A program made the position numbers and the translations under genes. From Gemmatimonadota bacterium (GTDB taxonomy: Bacteria; Gemmatimonadota; Gemmatimonadetes; Gemmatimonadales; Gemmatimonadaceae): a stretch of 64,000 nt of DNA. Each line of letters starts with the position of its first letter. Position 1 is the stretch's first letter. Of the stretch, positions 42,586 to 53,512 are shown one piece after another. Below the pieces are notes generated by a model. It was not told the DNA's origin. It worked only from the letters and a program-made list of their open reading frames with translations, and did not search any database. Where the stretch lies: NCBI GenBank assembly GCA_016874035.1, contig VGVM01000003.1:35322-99321 (forward strand), written 5' to 3'.

Positions 42586-42589
<4 letters not shown>
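42521..42589 (-). other. GGT-rich intergenic element containing a 22-codon ORF (MNGNYEGWVVGGRASVGGGACR) coupled to pdhA stop (ATGA) and overlapping the pdhB start
   Basis: Minus-strand ATG at 42589 overlaps pdhA TGA; stop TGA at 42521-42523; homologous to the element next to gcvH. Confidence 0.4.
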
Positions 42590-43593
<1,004 letters not shown>

Positions 43594-43631
43594 CTCTCTC
43601 GTTCCTGGTGGCGTCTGGTGAACAGCGGCGA

Positions 43632-44543
43632 CTACGCGACCCCTGCGGCCTGCACCTGCTCCCACGCGTGGTAGCTCGACCGCACCAGCGGCCCGCTCTC
43701 CACATGCTTGTAGCCCATCGCGAGCCCTTCCTCGCGGAACATCCTGAACTCATCCGGCGTCACGTACCGGTCGAGCGCGATGTGGTCGGCCGAGGGCCGG
43801 AGGTACTGGCCCAGCGTGAGGATGTCCACGTCCACGGTGCGCAGTTCACGCATCGTCGCGAGCACCTCTTCGTTGGTCTCGCCAAGGCCGAGGATGATGC
43901 CCGTCTTCGTCGGGACATGCGGCGCGTACGACTTGGCGAACCGGAAGATCCCCAGCACTCGCTCGTAACGACCACCCGGCCGCGCCTTCTTATAGAGACG
44001 CGGGACCGTCTCCGTGTTGTGATTGTAGATCTCGGGGTTGGCGTCGAGCACCGTCTTAGTCGCCGTCTCATTGCCCTGGAAATCCGGGACGAGCACCTCG
44101 ACCGAGCAGCCGGGCACACGCTCATGAACCGCGCGGATGGTCTCCGCGAAGATGCCCGCGCCGAAATCGGGCAGGTCGTCGCGGTCCACGGACGTGATCA
44201 CCGCGTGGCGGAGCTGCATGGTCGCGGCGGCATCGGCGACTTTGCCCGGTTCCGTCGGGTCGAAGACCGGCGGCCGGCCGTGCGCCACGGCGCAGTAGGC
44301 GCAGTTCCGGGTGCAGACGTTGCCGAGGATCATGAACGTCGCGGCGCCGTGCTCCCAGCACTCGCCCACGTTGGGGCAGTGGGCCTCCTCGCACACCGTG
44401 TGCAGGCCCAGGTCCCGCATCATGCCTTTCAGCTTGAGGTAGTTCGACCCGCCGGGTGCACGAACCTTGAGCCATCCCGGCTTCCGCTCCGGGAGGTTCG
44501 GGGCGCGATGGCGCCCCATGATCTGATAGAGGTGTTCGTGCAC
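43632..44543 (-). CDS. lipA: Lipoyl synthase
   Basis: Radical SAM CTRNCAYCAV and auxiliary cluster CEEAHCPNVGEC. Confidence 0.95.
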   Translation of the reverse strand: MHEHLYQIMGRHRAPNLPERKPGWLKVRAPGGSNYLKLKGMMRDLGLHTVCEEAHCPNVGECWEHGAATFMILGNVCTRNCAYCAVAHGRPPVFDPTEPGKVADAAATMQLRHAVITSVDRDDLPDFGAGIFAETIRAVHERVPGCSVEVLVPDFQGNETATKTVLDANPEIYNHNTETVPRLYKKARPGGRYERVLGIFRFAKSYAPHVPTKTGIILGLGETNEEVLATMRELRTVDVDILTLGQYLRPSADHIALDRYVTPDEFRMFREEGLAMGYKHVESGPLVRSSYHAWEQVQAAGVA

Positions 44544-44596
44544 GGTGTGCTTAGTAGGCCGAAGAAGCTACGGGCGCCAAGAGCGCGCCGCCATCA

Positions 44597-44632
44597 TGAG
44601 TAACCGGTAAAATAACATTAGACGGTTACTCA
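44597..44632. promoter_or_regulatory. 10-bp inverted repeat TGAGTAACCG-N16-CGGTTACTCA in an AT-richer island upstream of lipA
   Basis: Perfect arms 44597-44606 and 44623-44632, in the divergent spacer lipA / 44858 gene. Confidence 0.5.
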
Positions 44633-44692
44633 CTTTTCAGGCCCAATTTGCGGCTTGGGCACCAGCGCATAGCGGTGAGCCAGCGGACCGCA

Positions 44693-44708
44693 GTGGCGAC
44701 GTCGCCAC
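44693..44708. repeat. 16-bp perfect palindrome GTGGCGACGTCGCCAC
   Basis: Read directly; no U-tract. Confidence 0.5.
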
Positions 44709-44857
44709 AGTCGAATACGAGCGGCGTGTGCCTGCCCGCGGGCGTGTCGCCAAGCGACACCAGGCGGCTGTCCACGCACACTCAAACCGGACCTAAAACC
44801 CTCCGGACGGGCAGAGCGTAATCAGGGCATCAGCGCGACACTTTCAAGGAGCACACG

Positions 44858-45085
44858 ATGCTGAAAACCCTCTTTTCTGTTGGCCTCGCGACAATGGCAG
44901 GCATCGTCCTGCTCAAGCTCGTGTTCGGTCTGTTCGGCGGCTTCGTGATGCTGCTGTTCTGGATCCTTGGCATTGCGCTCAAGATCCTGCTCGTCGGCGC
45001 CGCGATCTACTTCATCCTGCGCATCATCAGCCCGGACACCGCGCGCAAGATGACGGACTCGTTCTCGGGGACTTCAGGCAGCTAA
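44858..45085 (+). CDS. Small (75 aa) two-TM membrane protein
   Basis: AAGGAG upstream of ATG; hydrophobic segments VGLATMAGIVLLKLVFGLFGGFVMLLFWILGIALKILLVGAAIYFILRII. Confidence 0.6.
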   Translation: MLKTLFSVGLATMAGIVLLKLVFGLFGGFVMLLFWILGIALKILLVGAAIYFILRIISPDTARKMTDSFSGTSGS

Positions 45086-45152
45086 GGACGTCGCCGCGTT
45101 GGCGCCTGCCACTCCGAGTGGGCGCGACGGGGCTTCGGGGCGAACCGCCCGA

Positions 45153-46106
45153 CTACCCCAGCCGCTCGACGATCGCCCAGGCGAGCAAGGGCACCATGAT
45201 CTCATGGTGCCCTGTTATTTCGTAGCCCTTTCCGCTGTCGAGCGTCGGCCGCTGCACGACGTTCACGCGCGGCCGGTAGTGCCGCTGCATGTCGAGGTCG
45301 CAGGTGACGAACCCCTGCGGCTTTCCGGCCCCGGTATTCCTGGCCACCGTGAGCGCCTTGAGGAAGACCTCGGGCATGATCACGGCGCTGCCCACGTTGA
45401 GTACGACACCGCCGCCGTCGAGCCCCTCGATGGACGCCGCGAGCCGCCGGAAATCGCGATGGCTCGTGTCCCCGATCGCCCCGCCGTTAGCCGCGGGGTG
45501 CTGGTGAATGATCTCCGCGCCCAGCGCGGCATGCACCGTCGCGCTGACGCCCAGCCGATGCGCCGCCATCAAGACCGAGAGCTCCGGGTGAGCCAGTTTC
45601 GCTTCTTGAGCCAGCGCGACCGCGAGCGCTTCACCCATCCCGTGGGACGCCTTCTGCCCGGCGACGAACGCCTCGTTCATCCCGCGCCCGGTCTCTTCGG
45701 CCATGCCGAAACTCCCGTCCCGGAGCCCGGCCGCCACGTCCTCCGATGTCGAGCCGAACCGCGCGACTTCGTAATCGTGGATCGCGGCGCTGCCGTTCAT
45801 CGCGAGGTGGGTCACGATGCCCCGTTCCATCAGGTCGATCAACACACGCGACAGGCCGGTCTTCACCACGTGCCCGCCGAGCATGACGATCACCGCGCGC
45901 TTCGCGCTCGCCGCGGCGGCAATCGCGTCGGCCACCGCGAGGAAGTCGCGCGCGACCAGGATATCGGGCAATCCCTTCAGGAACTGCGCAACCGTGCCGC
46001 CCCGCTGCGGCGGTGCCGCGAAGTCTTCGGCGCGCACCTTGCTCGCGCGACTGCCGATCGGGACGGTCTTTACGGCGGATAGGTCGGCCTCACGCGGTCG
46101 GGTCAT
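45153..46106 (-). CDS. Deoxyhypusine synthase-like protein
   Basis: VIVMLGGHVVKTGLSRVLIDLMERGIVTHLAMNGSAAIHDYEVARFGSTSEDVAAGLRDGSFGMAEE resembles the DHS fold family. Confidence 0.55.
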   Translation of the reverse strand: MTRPREADLSAVKTVPIGSRASKVRAEDFAAPPQRGGTVAQFLKGLPDILVARDFLAVADAIAAAASAKRAVIVMLGGHVVKTGLSRVLIDLMERGIVTHLAMNGSAAIHDYEVARFGSTSEDVAAGLRDGSFGMAEETGRGMNEAFVAGQKASHGMGEALAVALAQEAKLAHPELSVLMAAHRLGVSATVHAALGAEIIHQHPAANGGAIGDTSHRDFRRLAASIEGLDGGGVVLNVGSAVIMPEVFLKALTVARNTGAGKPQGFVTCDLDMQRHYRPRVNVVQRPTLDSGKGYEITGHHEIMVPLLAWAIVERLG

Positions 46107-46146
46107 TGCGGGTTCTCGCTCACGGGTCCGGGCGCACGGAAGCCGG

Positions 46147-46980
46147 TCACTTGCCGCCCCGGCGCGTCGGATCGCCCGGCGTAAGCGGCGGAAGGACGTA
46201 CTTCCGGAGGTAGAGGTTCAGTGAACCAAACTTCAACTTCGACTTCATTTGCACGAGCATGCGCCGCGGGTCATCCGTCAACCACAGCTCGGCGTGCCCG
46301 CCCTCGGAGAAGATGCCGTTCGTCTTGATCATCGGCTGGATGACGATCGCGTCGAACGTGCCCGCCGGCACCTGCACGCGCTCGCGGCGGAGCACCCGAA
46401 TGGTTACCGGGTTGGCTTTCGGGTCGAAATACCGATGGAAGTCGTACGACTTGCCGACCTCCAGCGGGATCGTGCGGATAAAGAAGAAGAACGCCGCGTC
46501 ATCGAGCGGCTCGGCGACAGATGGGCGTTCTTCCTGCGCGTCGAGCTGGAACACGCCGCGGTCCGGATCGATGCGATAGGTGCGAAGGCGCTTGTAGCCG
46601 GGTTCCGAGATGCGCTGGACGAACTGCAACGAGTGCAGGGACGCGGCGTCCACCCAGCTCTCGAATACGTCGTTGACCCGGAGCAGGGCGACGCCGCCGG
46701 AGAAATCGAACTTGAGCCGCCACACGTCGCGGCCGCGCAGCGTGTCGCGGCCAACGACCTGCATGCGGCCTGAACCGGCGGAAATGACGCCGAACTTGAG
46801 GGTGTACTCCAGGAACTCGCCCGGCGCCCACGGCGGCGACGCCGGCGCTCGAACCGAGGCCGAATCCGGGGCGGCCAGGCGGACAGCGGTTGAGTCCTGC
46901 GCAACGCCGGCGCGCGGCACGCACCACAGCAGTGCCGCCACGAATCCGGCGGCCGTCCGCCGCGCCCTCCGGGACATCAT
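46147..46980 (-). CDS. Secreted DUF3108-like protein
   Basis: Signal peptide; PWAPGEFLEYTLKFGVISAGSGRMQVVG; FVQRISEPGYKRLRTYRIDPDR. Confidence 0.7.
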   Translation of the reverse strand: MMSRRARRTAAGFVAALLWCVPRAGVAQDSTAVRLAAPDSASVRAPASPPWAPGEFLEYTLKFGVISAGSGRMQVVGRDTLRGRDVWRLKFDFSGGVALLRVNDVFESWVDAASLHSLQFVQRISEPGYKRLRTYRIDPDRGVFQLDAQEERPSVAEPLDDAAFFFFIRTIPLEVGKSYDFHRYFDPKANPVTIRVLRRERVQVPAGTFDAIVIQPMIKTNGIFSEGGHAELWLTDDPRRMLVQMKSKLKFGSLNLYLRKYVLPPLTPGDPTRRGGK

Positions 46981-47819
46981 CCCCTCTTTCGGGGAGCAGG
47001 CATCGTGCGCCGCGTGGCCCACGCCCGCTTGACCACCTTGACCGCGTCGCGCCACGCGTCCGTCCGGGTTTCGCGCAGGCGCAGGTCCCACCGCTCCCGC
47101 GTTGGCACGGATTCCGTCCGCCGCGCGTGTGCCAGCACCTCACGCGTCAGTTCGGCGTTGGCCGACGCAGTCGCCGTGTCGAGCTCGGGCTGCCACCGCC
47201 TCGCTTCACGCGCCGCGAGCACGTCCCGGACGACCGTGAGTCGGATCAGCCGCAGGGTCGCGAACGGGTCAGCCACGCCCGGCACGCCCACGAAGGCGTT
47301 CAACGGCCAGCTGCGCTTCGCCCACGAGAGGTTCCGGTGGAGCTTGCGAAGCGGCTCCGGCGGGCTCTCGGCCCGCGCCCGATCGGACAGCACGAGGTCC
47401 GCGCCGCCTTCGAAGCGCTTCACGAACTCCGGCAGCTGGTCGGGTCCTTCAGTGAGATCCGCCTGCATCAGCGCGACCGCGTCCCGGCGGGGGTACCGCG
47501 TCTTCGCACTTGCCGCCCGCAGCAGCGCATGCACGGCGCCGGCATAGCCGACGCGGGCCGAGCCACCGATGACCTCGAGCGGCATCACCTTCTTGTACGG
47601 CTCGAGCGTCTCCCGCGTCGCGTCCGTACTGGCGTCGTCGTACACGAGGACCTCGTACTCACGCGAGTATTCCTGGAACACCTGCCGGATCCTCCACAGG
47701 AGGACCCCGACGGTGGCTGACTCATTGTGCGACGGCAGGCAGATATAGAGCACGAGACGCGGGCGTTGGGTCGAAAAGCTGGGTCGAAAACTAACCCGCC
47801 CGGCGGCCCGTATTGCCAC
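46977..47819 (-). CDS. Family 2 glycosyltransferase
   Basis: CLPSHNESATVGVLLWRIRQVF...YDDASTDATRETLE; overlaps the DUF3108 gene start. Confidence 0.85.
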   Translation of the reverse strand: MAIRAAGRVSFRPSFSTQRPRLVLYICLPSHNESATVGVLLWRIRQVFQEYSREYEVLVYDDASTDATRETLEPYKKVMPLEVIGGSARVGYAGAVHALLRAASAKTRYPRRDAVALMQADLTEGPDQLPEFVKRFEGGADLVLSDRARAESPPEPLRKLHRNLSWAKRSWPLNAFVGVPGVADPFATLRLIRLTVVRDVLAAREARRWQPELDTATASANAELTREVLAHARRTESVPTRERWDLRLRETRTDAWRDAVKVVKRAWATRRTMPAPRKRG

Positions 47820-47851
47820 CGCGAGCGGTCGTCCCCTATGCTACCCCAACC

Positions 47852-48412
47852 ATGTTTGAAGAGCTGAAAGCCACCGTCCGTGACCTCGTCAACGGTCGCA
47901 TCGCCACCGGCGACCGCCGCGCGGTCGTTGCGCAGATGAAACAGGCGCTCGTCGCGGCGAAGATGGGGATCGCCGACCTGCGCGACGGCGTCGAGCAAAC
48001 GCGCGACCGCCTCAAGCACGAGCGGGAGCAGCTGGAAACCGTGGTGCGTCGCAAGGCCCTCGCCGCAAGCATTCCGGACGCGGAGACCGTGACGATCGCG
48101 GAAAAGTTTGAGCGGCAGCATTCCGAGCGAGCCGCCGTGCTCGAACGGAAGCTCGAAGCCCAGGAAGCGGAGCTGGCCCTGGCCGAGGCGGATTACGACG
48201 AGATGCTGCAGGGACTCAAGGCGGCCGGGGCCGGCGTCGGGAGCGGCCTGAATCCCTCGAATGCCCCACTGACCGACGAAGACCTCGGCCTGCGCGACGA
48301 CTCACGCCTGAACGCGGAACTCGGCTCGCTGTCGCGCGATCAGCAGCGGTCAGCTGCGTCGGCGCAGGCCGACGCGCAGCTCGAGGAGCTGAAGCGGAAG
48401 ATGGGTCGGTAG
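47852..48412 (+). CDS. Coiled-coil protein of unknown function
   Basis: Heptad-rich AEKFERQHSERAAVLERKLEAQEAELALAEADYDEML; ATG preceded by TTGCCA-N18-TATGCT. Confidence 0.65.
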   Translation: MFEELKATVRDLVNGRIATGDRRAVVAQMKQALVAAKMGIADLRDGVEQTRDRLKHEREQLETVVRRKALAASIPDAETVTIAEKFERQHSERAAVLERKLEAQEAELALAEADYDEMLQGLKAAGAGVGSGLNPSNAPLTDEDLGLRDDSRLNAELGSLSRDQQRSAASAQADAQLEELKRKMGR

Positions 48413-48427
48413 CTCTGGCTGCCGGCC

Positions 48428-49966
48428 CTACGCGTTCTCCGTCCCCGCCGATCGCATCATCTTCCTGATCGGCACGATCAACACGGCGAACACCGCCGTC
48501 ATGATGAACAGCGACATCGCGGTCCGGCTGAATAGCTGCGGCATGAGTTCCAGCCGCTCCGGGTCAATGTGCCCGCCGACCAGCCCCGCGATCAGGTTGC
48601 CCAGTGCGGTCGCCATGAACCACACCCCCATCATCTGTCCCACGTAGCGCTTGGGGGCGAGCACGGTCATGGACGACAGTCCGACCGGGCTCAACGCCAA
48701 CTCGCCGAGTGACTGAAGCAGGTAGCTGCCGGTGAGCCAGAGGATCGAGACCTTTGCGACTCCGCCCGACGCAATCACGGCGTTCGCGGGAATCAGCATC
48801 ATGTAGAAGCCGAGTCCGCAGAGGACCAGTGCGAGCGCGAACTTCGTCGTGCTCGATGGCGAGATGCCGCGTTTCCCGAGCGCGATCCAGACCGCGGCGA
48901 ACACGGGCGCGAATGCGATCACGAAGAACGCGTTGATGGACTGCAGCCACGACGCCGGTACCTCGAAGCCGAAGAGGTTCCGGTCCGTGAAGTCGCGCGC
49001 AAAGAGGTTGAGCGATGTCGGCGCCTGCTCGAAGGCCGACCAGAACACGACCGCGCCGACAAACAGCAACACGATCACCGCCACCCGCTTCTTCTCGTCC
49101 GTCGTCAGCCCGCCCAGGACGAAGAGATAGGCGAAGTATCCCGCGGCGAGCGTCAGGATCGCGTTTGTCGTGTTGCTCGCGACGCTGACGGGGTCGAACT
49201 GGATCAGGCCGGCGATTCCCGCGAGCAGCACCGCCCCTAATACTGCCGCGGCGGCGAGCGTGATCGTGCGGGTCTGCCGCTGGGCGGCTTCGTCAACCGC
49301 GACGGTCGTGCCGATCGGTCCGAGCGTGCGATTCGCCCACAGCCGGAACGTGATGAGGCCAAGCAGCATGCCCACGCCCGCGGCGCCGAAGCCGAAGTGC
49401 CAACCCACGCGCTCGCCGAGATACCCGGTCACCAGCTGCCCGAAGAACGCGCCCGTGTTGATGCCCATGTAGTAGATCGAGAACCCGGCGTCCCGCCGAT
49501 GCCCGCCCTCGGGGTACATCTCGCCGACCATGGCCGAGATGTTGCCCTTGAGCAGTCCCGTGCCGATCACGATCAGGACGAGCCCGACAAAGAAGGCCTT
49601 CTGGGCGAAGACCGAGCTCAGTGCGATGCTCAGGTGACCGAGCGCAATGATCACGCCACCGTACCAGACGGAGCGTTGCAGCCCGAGCCAACGGTCGGCG
49701 ATCCAGCCGCCAGGGAGCGTCGCGAGATACACGCCCGCCGAGTAGATGCCAACGATCGCCGCAGCGGTGGGGCGGTCAAGCCCAAACCCGCCATCGGCAA
49801 GCGCCGCCGTCATGAACAGGATCAGGAGGGGCCGCAGCCCGTAGTACGAGAAGCGCTCCCACATCTCGACCGTGAACAGCGTACGCAGTCCAGCGGGGTG
49901 GCCGAAGAAGGATCGGTCGTCGGTCAGCGCGCGGACTTCGGGCGTGGGTTGTGCGGCCGTCGCCAT
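48428..49966 (-). CDS. POT/PTR family peptide transporter (MFS)
   Basis: FTVEMWERFSYYGLRPLLILFM; SIYYMGINTGAFFGQLVTGYLGE. Confidence 0.9.
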   Translation of the reverse strand: MATAAQPTPEVRALTDDRSFFGHPAGLRTLFTVEMWERFSYYGLRPLLILFMTAALADGGFGLDRPTAAAIVGIYSAGVYLATLPGGWIADRWLGLQRSVWYGGVIIALGHLSIALSSVFAQKAFFVGLVLIVIGTGLLKGNISAMVGEMYPEGGHRRDAGFSIYYMGINTGAFFGQLVTGYLGERVGWHFGFGAAGVGMLLGLITFRLWANRTLGPIGTTVAVDEAAQRQTRTITLAAAAVLGAVLLAGIAGLIQFDPVSVASNTTNAILTLAAGYFAYLFVLGGLTTDEKKRVAVIVLLFVGAVVFWSAFEQAPTSLNLFARDFTDRNLFGFEVPASWLQSINAFFVIAFAPVFAAVWIALGKRGISPSSTTKFALALVLCGLGFYMMLIPANAVIASGGVAKVSILWLTGSYLLQSLGELALSPVGLSSMTVLAPKRYVGQMMGVWFMATALGNLIAGLVGGHIDPERLELMPQLFSRTAMSLFIMTAVFAVLIVPIRKMMRSAGTENA

Positions 49967-49996
49967 GGTGGGCTCGGTGGGAGGGAAGCGGTAAAC

Positions 49997-50857
49997 CTAC
50001 TGACGATTCGCGACGCCAACCGCGGGCTGCGCGCGTTCGGCTTGCTGCCCGCGCAGCGCGCGCGGGTCCCGCGGATCGGAGACCGGCACGGCGTCCAGCA
50101 GCGTACGCGTGTACTCGTGCCGCGGCGAATCGAAGACCTGCGCTATCGGTCCGGCTTCGACGATGCGTCCCCGCTGCATCACGGCCACCTGCGTCGCGAT
50201 CCGCTGCACCACCGCGAGGTTGTGGGCGATGAACAAGCAGGTCAGTCGCCGCGCGTCGCGCAGGTGTTCGAGCAGCGCGAGCACCTGCGCCTGCGTGGTG
50301 ACATCGAGCGCCGATACGGCCTCGTCGAGCACGATGAACTCCGGATCCACTGCCAACGCGCGGGCGATCGCCACGCGCTGGCGCTGGCCACCGGAAAGTT
50401 CGTGCGGGTACTTCGCGGTATCCGCCGGGTCGAGCCCGACTTCTTTCAGGAGGCTCGCGACGCGCGCCTGCGCCGCGGCACCGCTGGCGAGCCGGTGGAC
50501 CACGAGTCCCTCCGCGACGATCGTCCCGACGCGGTGTCGGGGATTGAGCGAGGAGTAGGGGTCCTGGAACACGACCTGCATGCGCTTACGGAGCCGGCGC
50601 ATCGGCTCGGGTGCGAGCGCAAGGACATCGGTGCCGTCGAACGTGACGGATCCTGCGTCGCACGGAATCAGGCGCAGCAGCGCGCGCGCGGCGGATGTCT
50701 TCCCGCAACCGGATTCGCCGACGAGCGCGAGCGTCTCGCCCCGGGCGATCTCGAAGCTCACGTCCTCCACGGCTGTGACGGCACTGCGGGCAAACAACCC
50801 GGCGCTCCGGTGCACGACACGCAGGCCGCGAACGGCCACGAGTGCGGAGCCGGTCAT
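49997..50857 (-). CDS. Oligopeptide/dipeptide ABC transporter ATP-binding protein (DppF/OppF type)
   Basis: GESGCGKTSAARALL Walker A; LSGGQRQRVAIARAL; DEAVSALD. Confidence 0.88.
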   Translation of the reverse strand: MTGSALVAVRGLRVVHRSAGLFARSAVTAVEDVSFEIARGETLALVGESGCGKTSAARALLRLIPCDAGSVTFDGTDVLALAPEPMRRLRKRMQVVFQDPYSSLNPRHRVGTIVAEGLVVHRLASGAAAQARVASLLKEVGLDPADTAKYPHELSGGQRQRVAIARALAVDPEFIVLDEAVSALDVTTQAQVLALLEHLRDARRLTCLFIAHNLAVVQRIATQVAVMQRGRIVEAGPIAQVFDSPRHEYTRTLLDAVPVSDPRDPRALRGQQAERAQPAVGVANRQ

Positions 50858-51663
50858 CCGGGCGGCACCGGGCGCGCCAGCCGTGGCATCGCGGCCAGCA
50901 GCTCGCGCGTGTACGCATGGCGCGGCGCGTGGAAGAGGTCATCCACGGTCGCCGACTCCACGAGTTCCCCGCGGCGCATCACCAGCGCGCGCGAACAGGT
51001 CTCGGCGACCACGCCGAGATCGTGCGTGATCATCAGGACCGCCGTGCCCGACTCGCGCTGGAGTTCCAGCAGCAGCGAGAGCACTTGGCGCTGCACCGTA
51101 ACGTCGAGCGCCGAGGTCGGTTCGTCCGCGATCACCAGCGACGGCTTGAGCAGCAGGGCAATCGCCAGCATCACACGCTGCTTCATGCCCCCCGACAGCT
51201 CGTGGGGGTACGCGCGCGCCTGACGGGCCGCATCGGGAAGGCCCACACGGTCGAGCATCGCGACCGCCATGGCGCGCGCACGCGCCTTGTCACGCTCGCC
51301 ATGCACGAGTGCAGCTTCCGCCACCTGCTCCCCGACGCGCATCACGGGGTTCAGGGCCGCGCCCGCGTCCTGGAAGACCATCGCGATGCGACGCCCGCGG
51401 AGATCGCGAAACTCCGGCTCGCCGAGCCGCAACAGGTCGCGACCTTCGAACCGGATCGCACTTCCCGGCTCGATGCGAGCGGATTCGCCCAACAACCCGA
51501 TGATCGCCAGGGCTGTCGCGGTCTTCCCGCTCCCCGACTCACCGACGAGGGCGACGACTTCGCCCGGGGCCACGGCAAAGGACACGCCGGCGACGGCGGC
51601 GACGTCGCGCTGCGCGCCGGCGTACGTGACACGGAGGTTCTCGACCTCGAGCAACGCCGTCAC
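50854..51663 (-). CDS. Oligopeptide/dipeptide ABC transporter ATP-binding protein (DppD/OppD type)
   Basis: GESGSGKTATALAI; LSGGMKQRVMLAIALLLKPSLVIADEPTSALD; GTG start overlapping the permease stop. Confidence 0.88.
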   Translation of the reverse strand: MTALLEVENLRVTYAGAQRDVAAVAGVSFAVAPGEVVALVGESGSGKTATALAIIGLLGESARIEPGSAIRFEGRDLLRLGEPEFRDLRGRRIAMVFQDAGAALNPVMRVGEQVAEAALVHGERDKARARAMAVAMLDRVGLPDAARQARAYPHELSGGMKQRVMLAIALLLKPSLVIADEPTSALDVTVQRQVLSLLLELQRESGTAVLMITHDLGVVAETCSRALVMRRGELVESATVDDLFHAPRHAYTRELLAAMPRLARPVPPG

Positions 51664-52478
51664 TTGGCCTCCGCGGTGAGGCGCGGTGCGCGGGCGTCGG
51701 ACGCGAGGTAGTTCATTGCCATGACGGTGGCGGCAATCACCGCGGAAGGGAAGACCACCAGCCACCATGCGCCGAGCGGGTCGGCGCCGGCATCGTCGAG
51801 CAAGCGCCCCCAGGTGGCGGTCGGGCGAGGCACGCCGATGCCGAAGTACGTGAGCGCCGCCTCGAGCGGGATGACCACGGCAACCGCCATGCACGCGCCT
51901 TCGACCAGGTGGGGCCGCAGCGCCGGGAGGACATGCGAGAACGCGATCCGCACGCGGCCAACGCCGAGCGCCATTGCGGATTCCGTGCTGGGCGCGCGTC
52001 GCGCCGCGACGGCCGCGCGGTAGAGGATCCGGCTGAGCGGCGCCCACCCCGCGAGGCCGAGCACGACCGCGAGGGTCGCCGGCGCGAGCTGGCCGGTGAA
52101 CGTCAGCACCGAGAGCACGACCAGCAGGCGCGGCACGCTGTACACCACGTCCGCGAAGATCATCATTGCGCCGCGCAACCATGCCGGCGCGAACGCGGCG
52201 GTCGTCCCCCAGGCGAACGCGATCGCCACGATCAGCGCGGCGGCGATCAGCGCGATGCTGACCGATACCCGCGTGCCGTGGATCAGCCGGCCATAGACAT
52301 CGCGCGAGAGGTCGTCCGTCCCGAGCGGATGCTGCACGCTCGGGGCAAGGCGACGGTCACGGGTCGGATCGTCGCCCAGCGCGTTTGGGTCCCGCGGGGC
52401 AAGGACCGGGGCGGCGAGCGCGGCGCCCAGCACCGCCGCCACGGTGCCGTAGGCGAGCAGCCGTCCCACGCGGCTCAT
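51660..52478 (-). CDS. ABC transporter permease (DppC/OppC type)
   Basis: HPLGTDDLSRDVYGRLIHGTRVSVSIALIAA; multi-TM. Confidence 0.85.
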   Translation of the reverse strand: MSRVGRLLAYGTVAAVLGAALAAPVLAPRDPNALGDDPTRDRRLAPSVQHPLGTDDLSRDVYGRLIHGTRVSVSIALIAAALIVAIAFAWGTTAAFAPAWLRGAMMIFADVVYSVPRLLVVLSVLTFTGQLAPATLAVVLGLAGWAPLSRILYRAAVAARRAPSTESAMALGVGRVRIAFSHVLPALRPHLVEGACMAVAVVIPLEAALTYFGIGVPRPTATWGRLLDDAGADPLGAWWLVVFPSAVIAATVMAMNYLASDARAPRLTAEAK

Positions 52479-53485
52479 ACCAGCGCCTCCCCTTGGGCGA
52501 GCCGCTGCGCGCCGGCTTCGGCAAGTGACGCCGAGAGCGCGACGGCGACCGCCGTCATCAATACCAGCGCCTGCACGACCGGGTAGTCACGCGCGGCCAC
52601 CGCCGTGACAAGCGCGGAGCCGGCGCCGGGCCAGCTGAACACGCGCTCAACGAGCGCGGCGCCCCCAACGAGGGCCGGCAGCAACACCCCGGCCATGGCG
52701 CAGATGGTGCCCGCCGTCCGGCGGAGCACGTGCACCCAGAGAATGCGGTGCGCCGGCACGCCCCGCGCCCCGGCGCCGCGCACGAATCCTTCGCCTACGG
52801 CGGCGATGACGGCCGCCCGCTGGTGGCGCGCGACGACGCACGCCGTGCTCATCGCCAGGACACTCACGGGCAGCACCGCGTGCTCCACGATACTGGGCAG
52901 GCGCACGAGCCACGGCGCGGTCGCGACCTCCGCACCGACCATCCCGGTCGCAGGCAGGAGCTTCCAGCGGATCGCGACGAGTCCTCCAAGGATCAGCGCC
53001 ACAAGGAACTCGGGGACGGCGAGGTAACCGAACGTGGCGCCGCCCAGGATCTTGTCCCGCACGCTGCCCGCGTGCGCACCTTGCCACGTCCCGAGCGCGA
53101 CTCCGAGTGCCAGGCCGATCAGCAGCGCCGGCGCGACGAGGATTGCGGTATTCGTGATCGCGCTGCGCACGATGCCGGACACGGGTTGTGCCGTGGCGAA
53201 CGAGTGTCCGAGATCGCCGCGCGCGAGCGCGCCGAGCAACGCGGGGTACTGGACCGAGATCGGTCGGTCCAGGCCGAACTGCACGCGAGACTGCGCCCGC
53301 GCGTGCGCCAGCTCCGGCGGGTCGTCAGGCGAAGGTGCGAACGGATCGCCGGGCAACAGGCGCAGGCCGACGAACGAAACGGATGTCACAAGGAGGGCCA
53401 CCAGCATTGCCCTTCCCAAAGGCCGCAGCACGGCGAGCAGCGCGCCCGGTATCGTCAGCTGAACCCGTCCGGCATCCGATGTCAT
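52475..53485 (-). CDS. ABC transporter permease (DppB/OppB type)
   Basis: LRLLPGDPFAPS...VQFGLDRPISVQYPALLGALARGDLGHSF. Confidence 0.85.
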   Translation of the reverse strand: MTSDAGRVQLTIPGALLAVLRPLGRAMLVALLVTSVSFVGLRLLPGDPFAPSPDDPPELAHARAQSRVQFGLDRPISVQYPALLGALARGDLGHSFATAQPVSGIVRSAITNTAILVAPALLIGLALGVALGTWQGAHAGSVRDKILGGATFGYLAVPEFLVALILGGLVAIRWKLLPATGMVGAEVATAPWLVRLPSIVEHAVLPVSVLAMSTACVVARHQRAAVIAAVGEGFVRGAGARGVPAHRILWVHVLRRTAGTICAMAGVLLPALVGGAALVERVFSWPGAGSALVTAVAARDYPVVQALVLMTAVAVALSASLAEAGAQRLAQGEALV

Positions 53486-53512
53486 TCGTGCCCGTCGGGT
53501 ATCGTGGCGGGC

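Noticed and set aside
44544-44857. tRNA or known riboswitch in the lipA upstream spacer
   Set aside because: No T-loop/anticodon architecture or recognisable aptamer consensus could be identified by eye.
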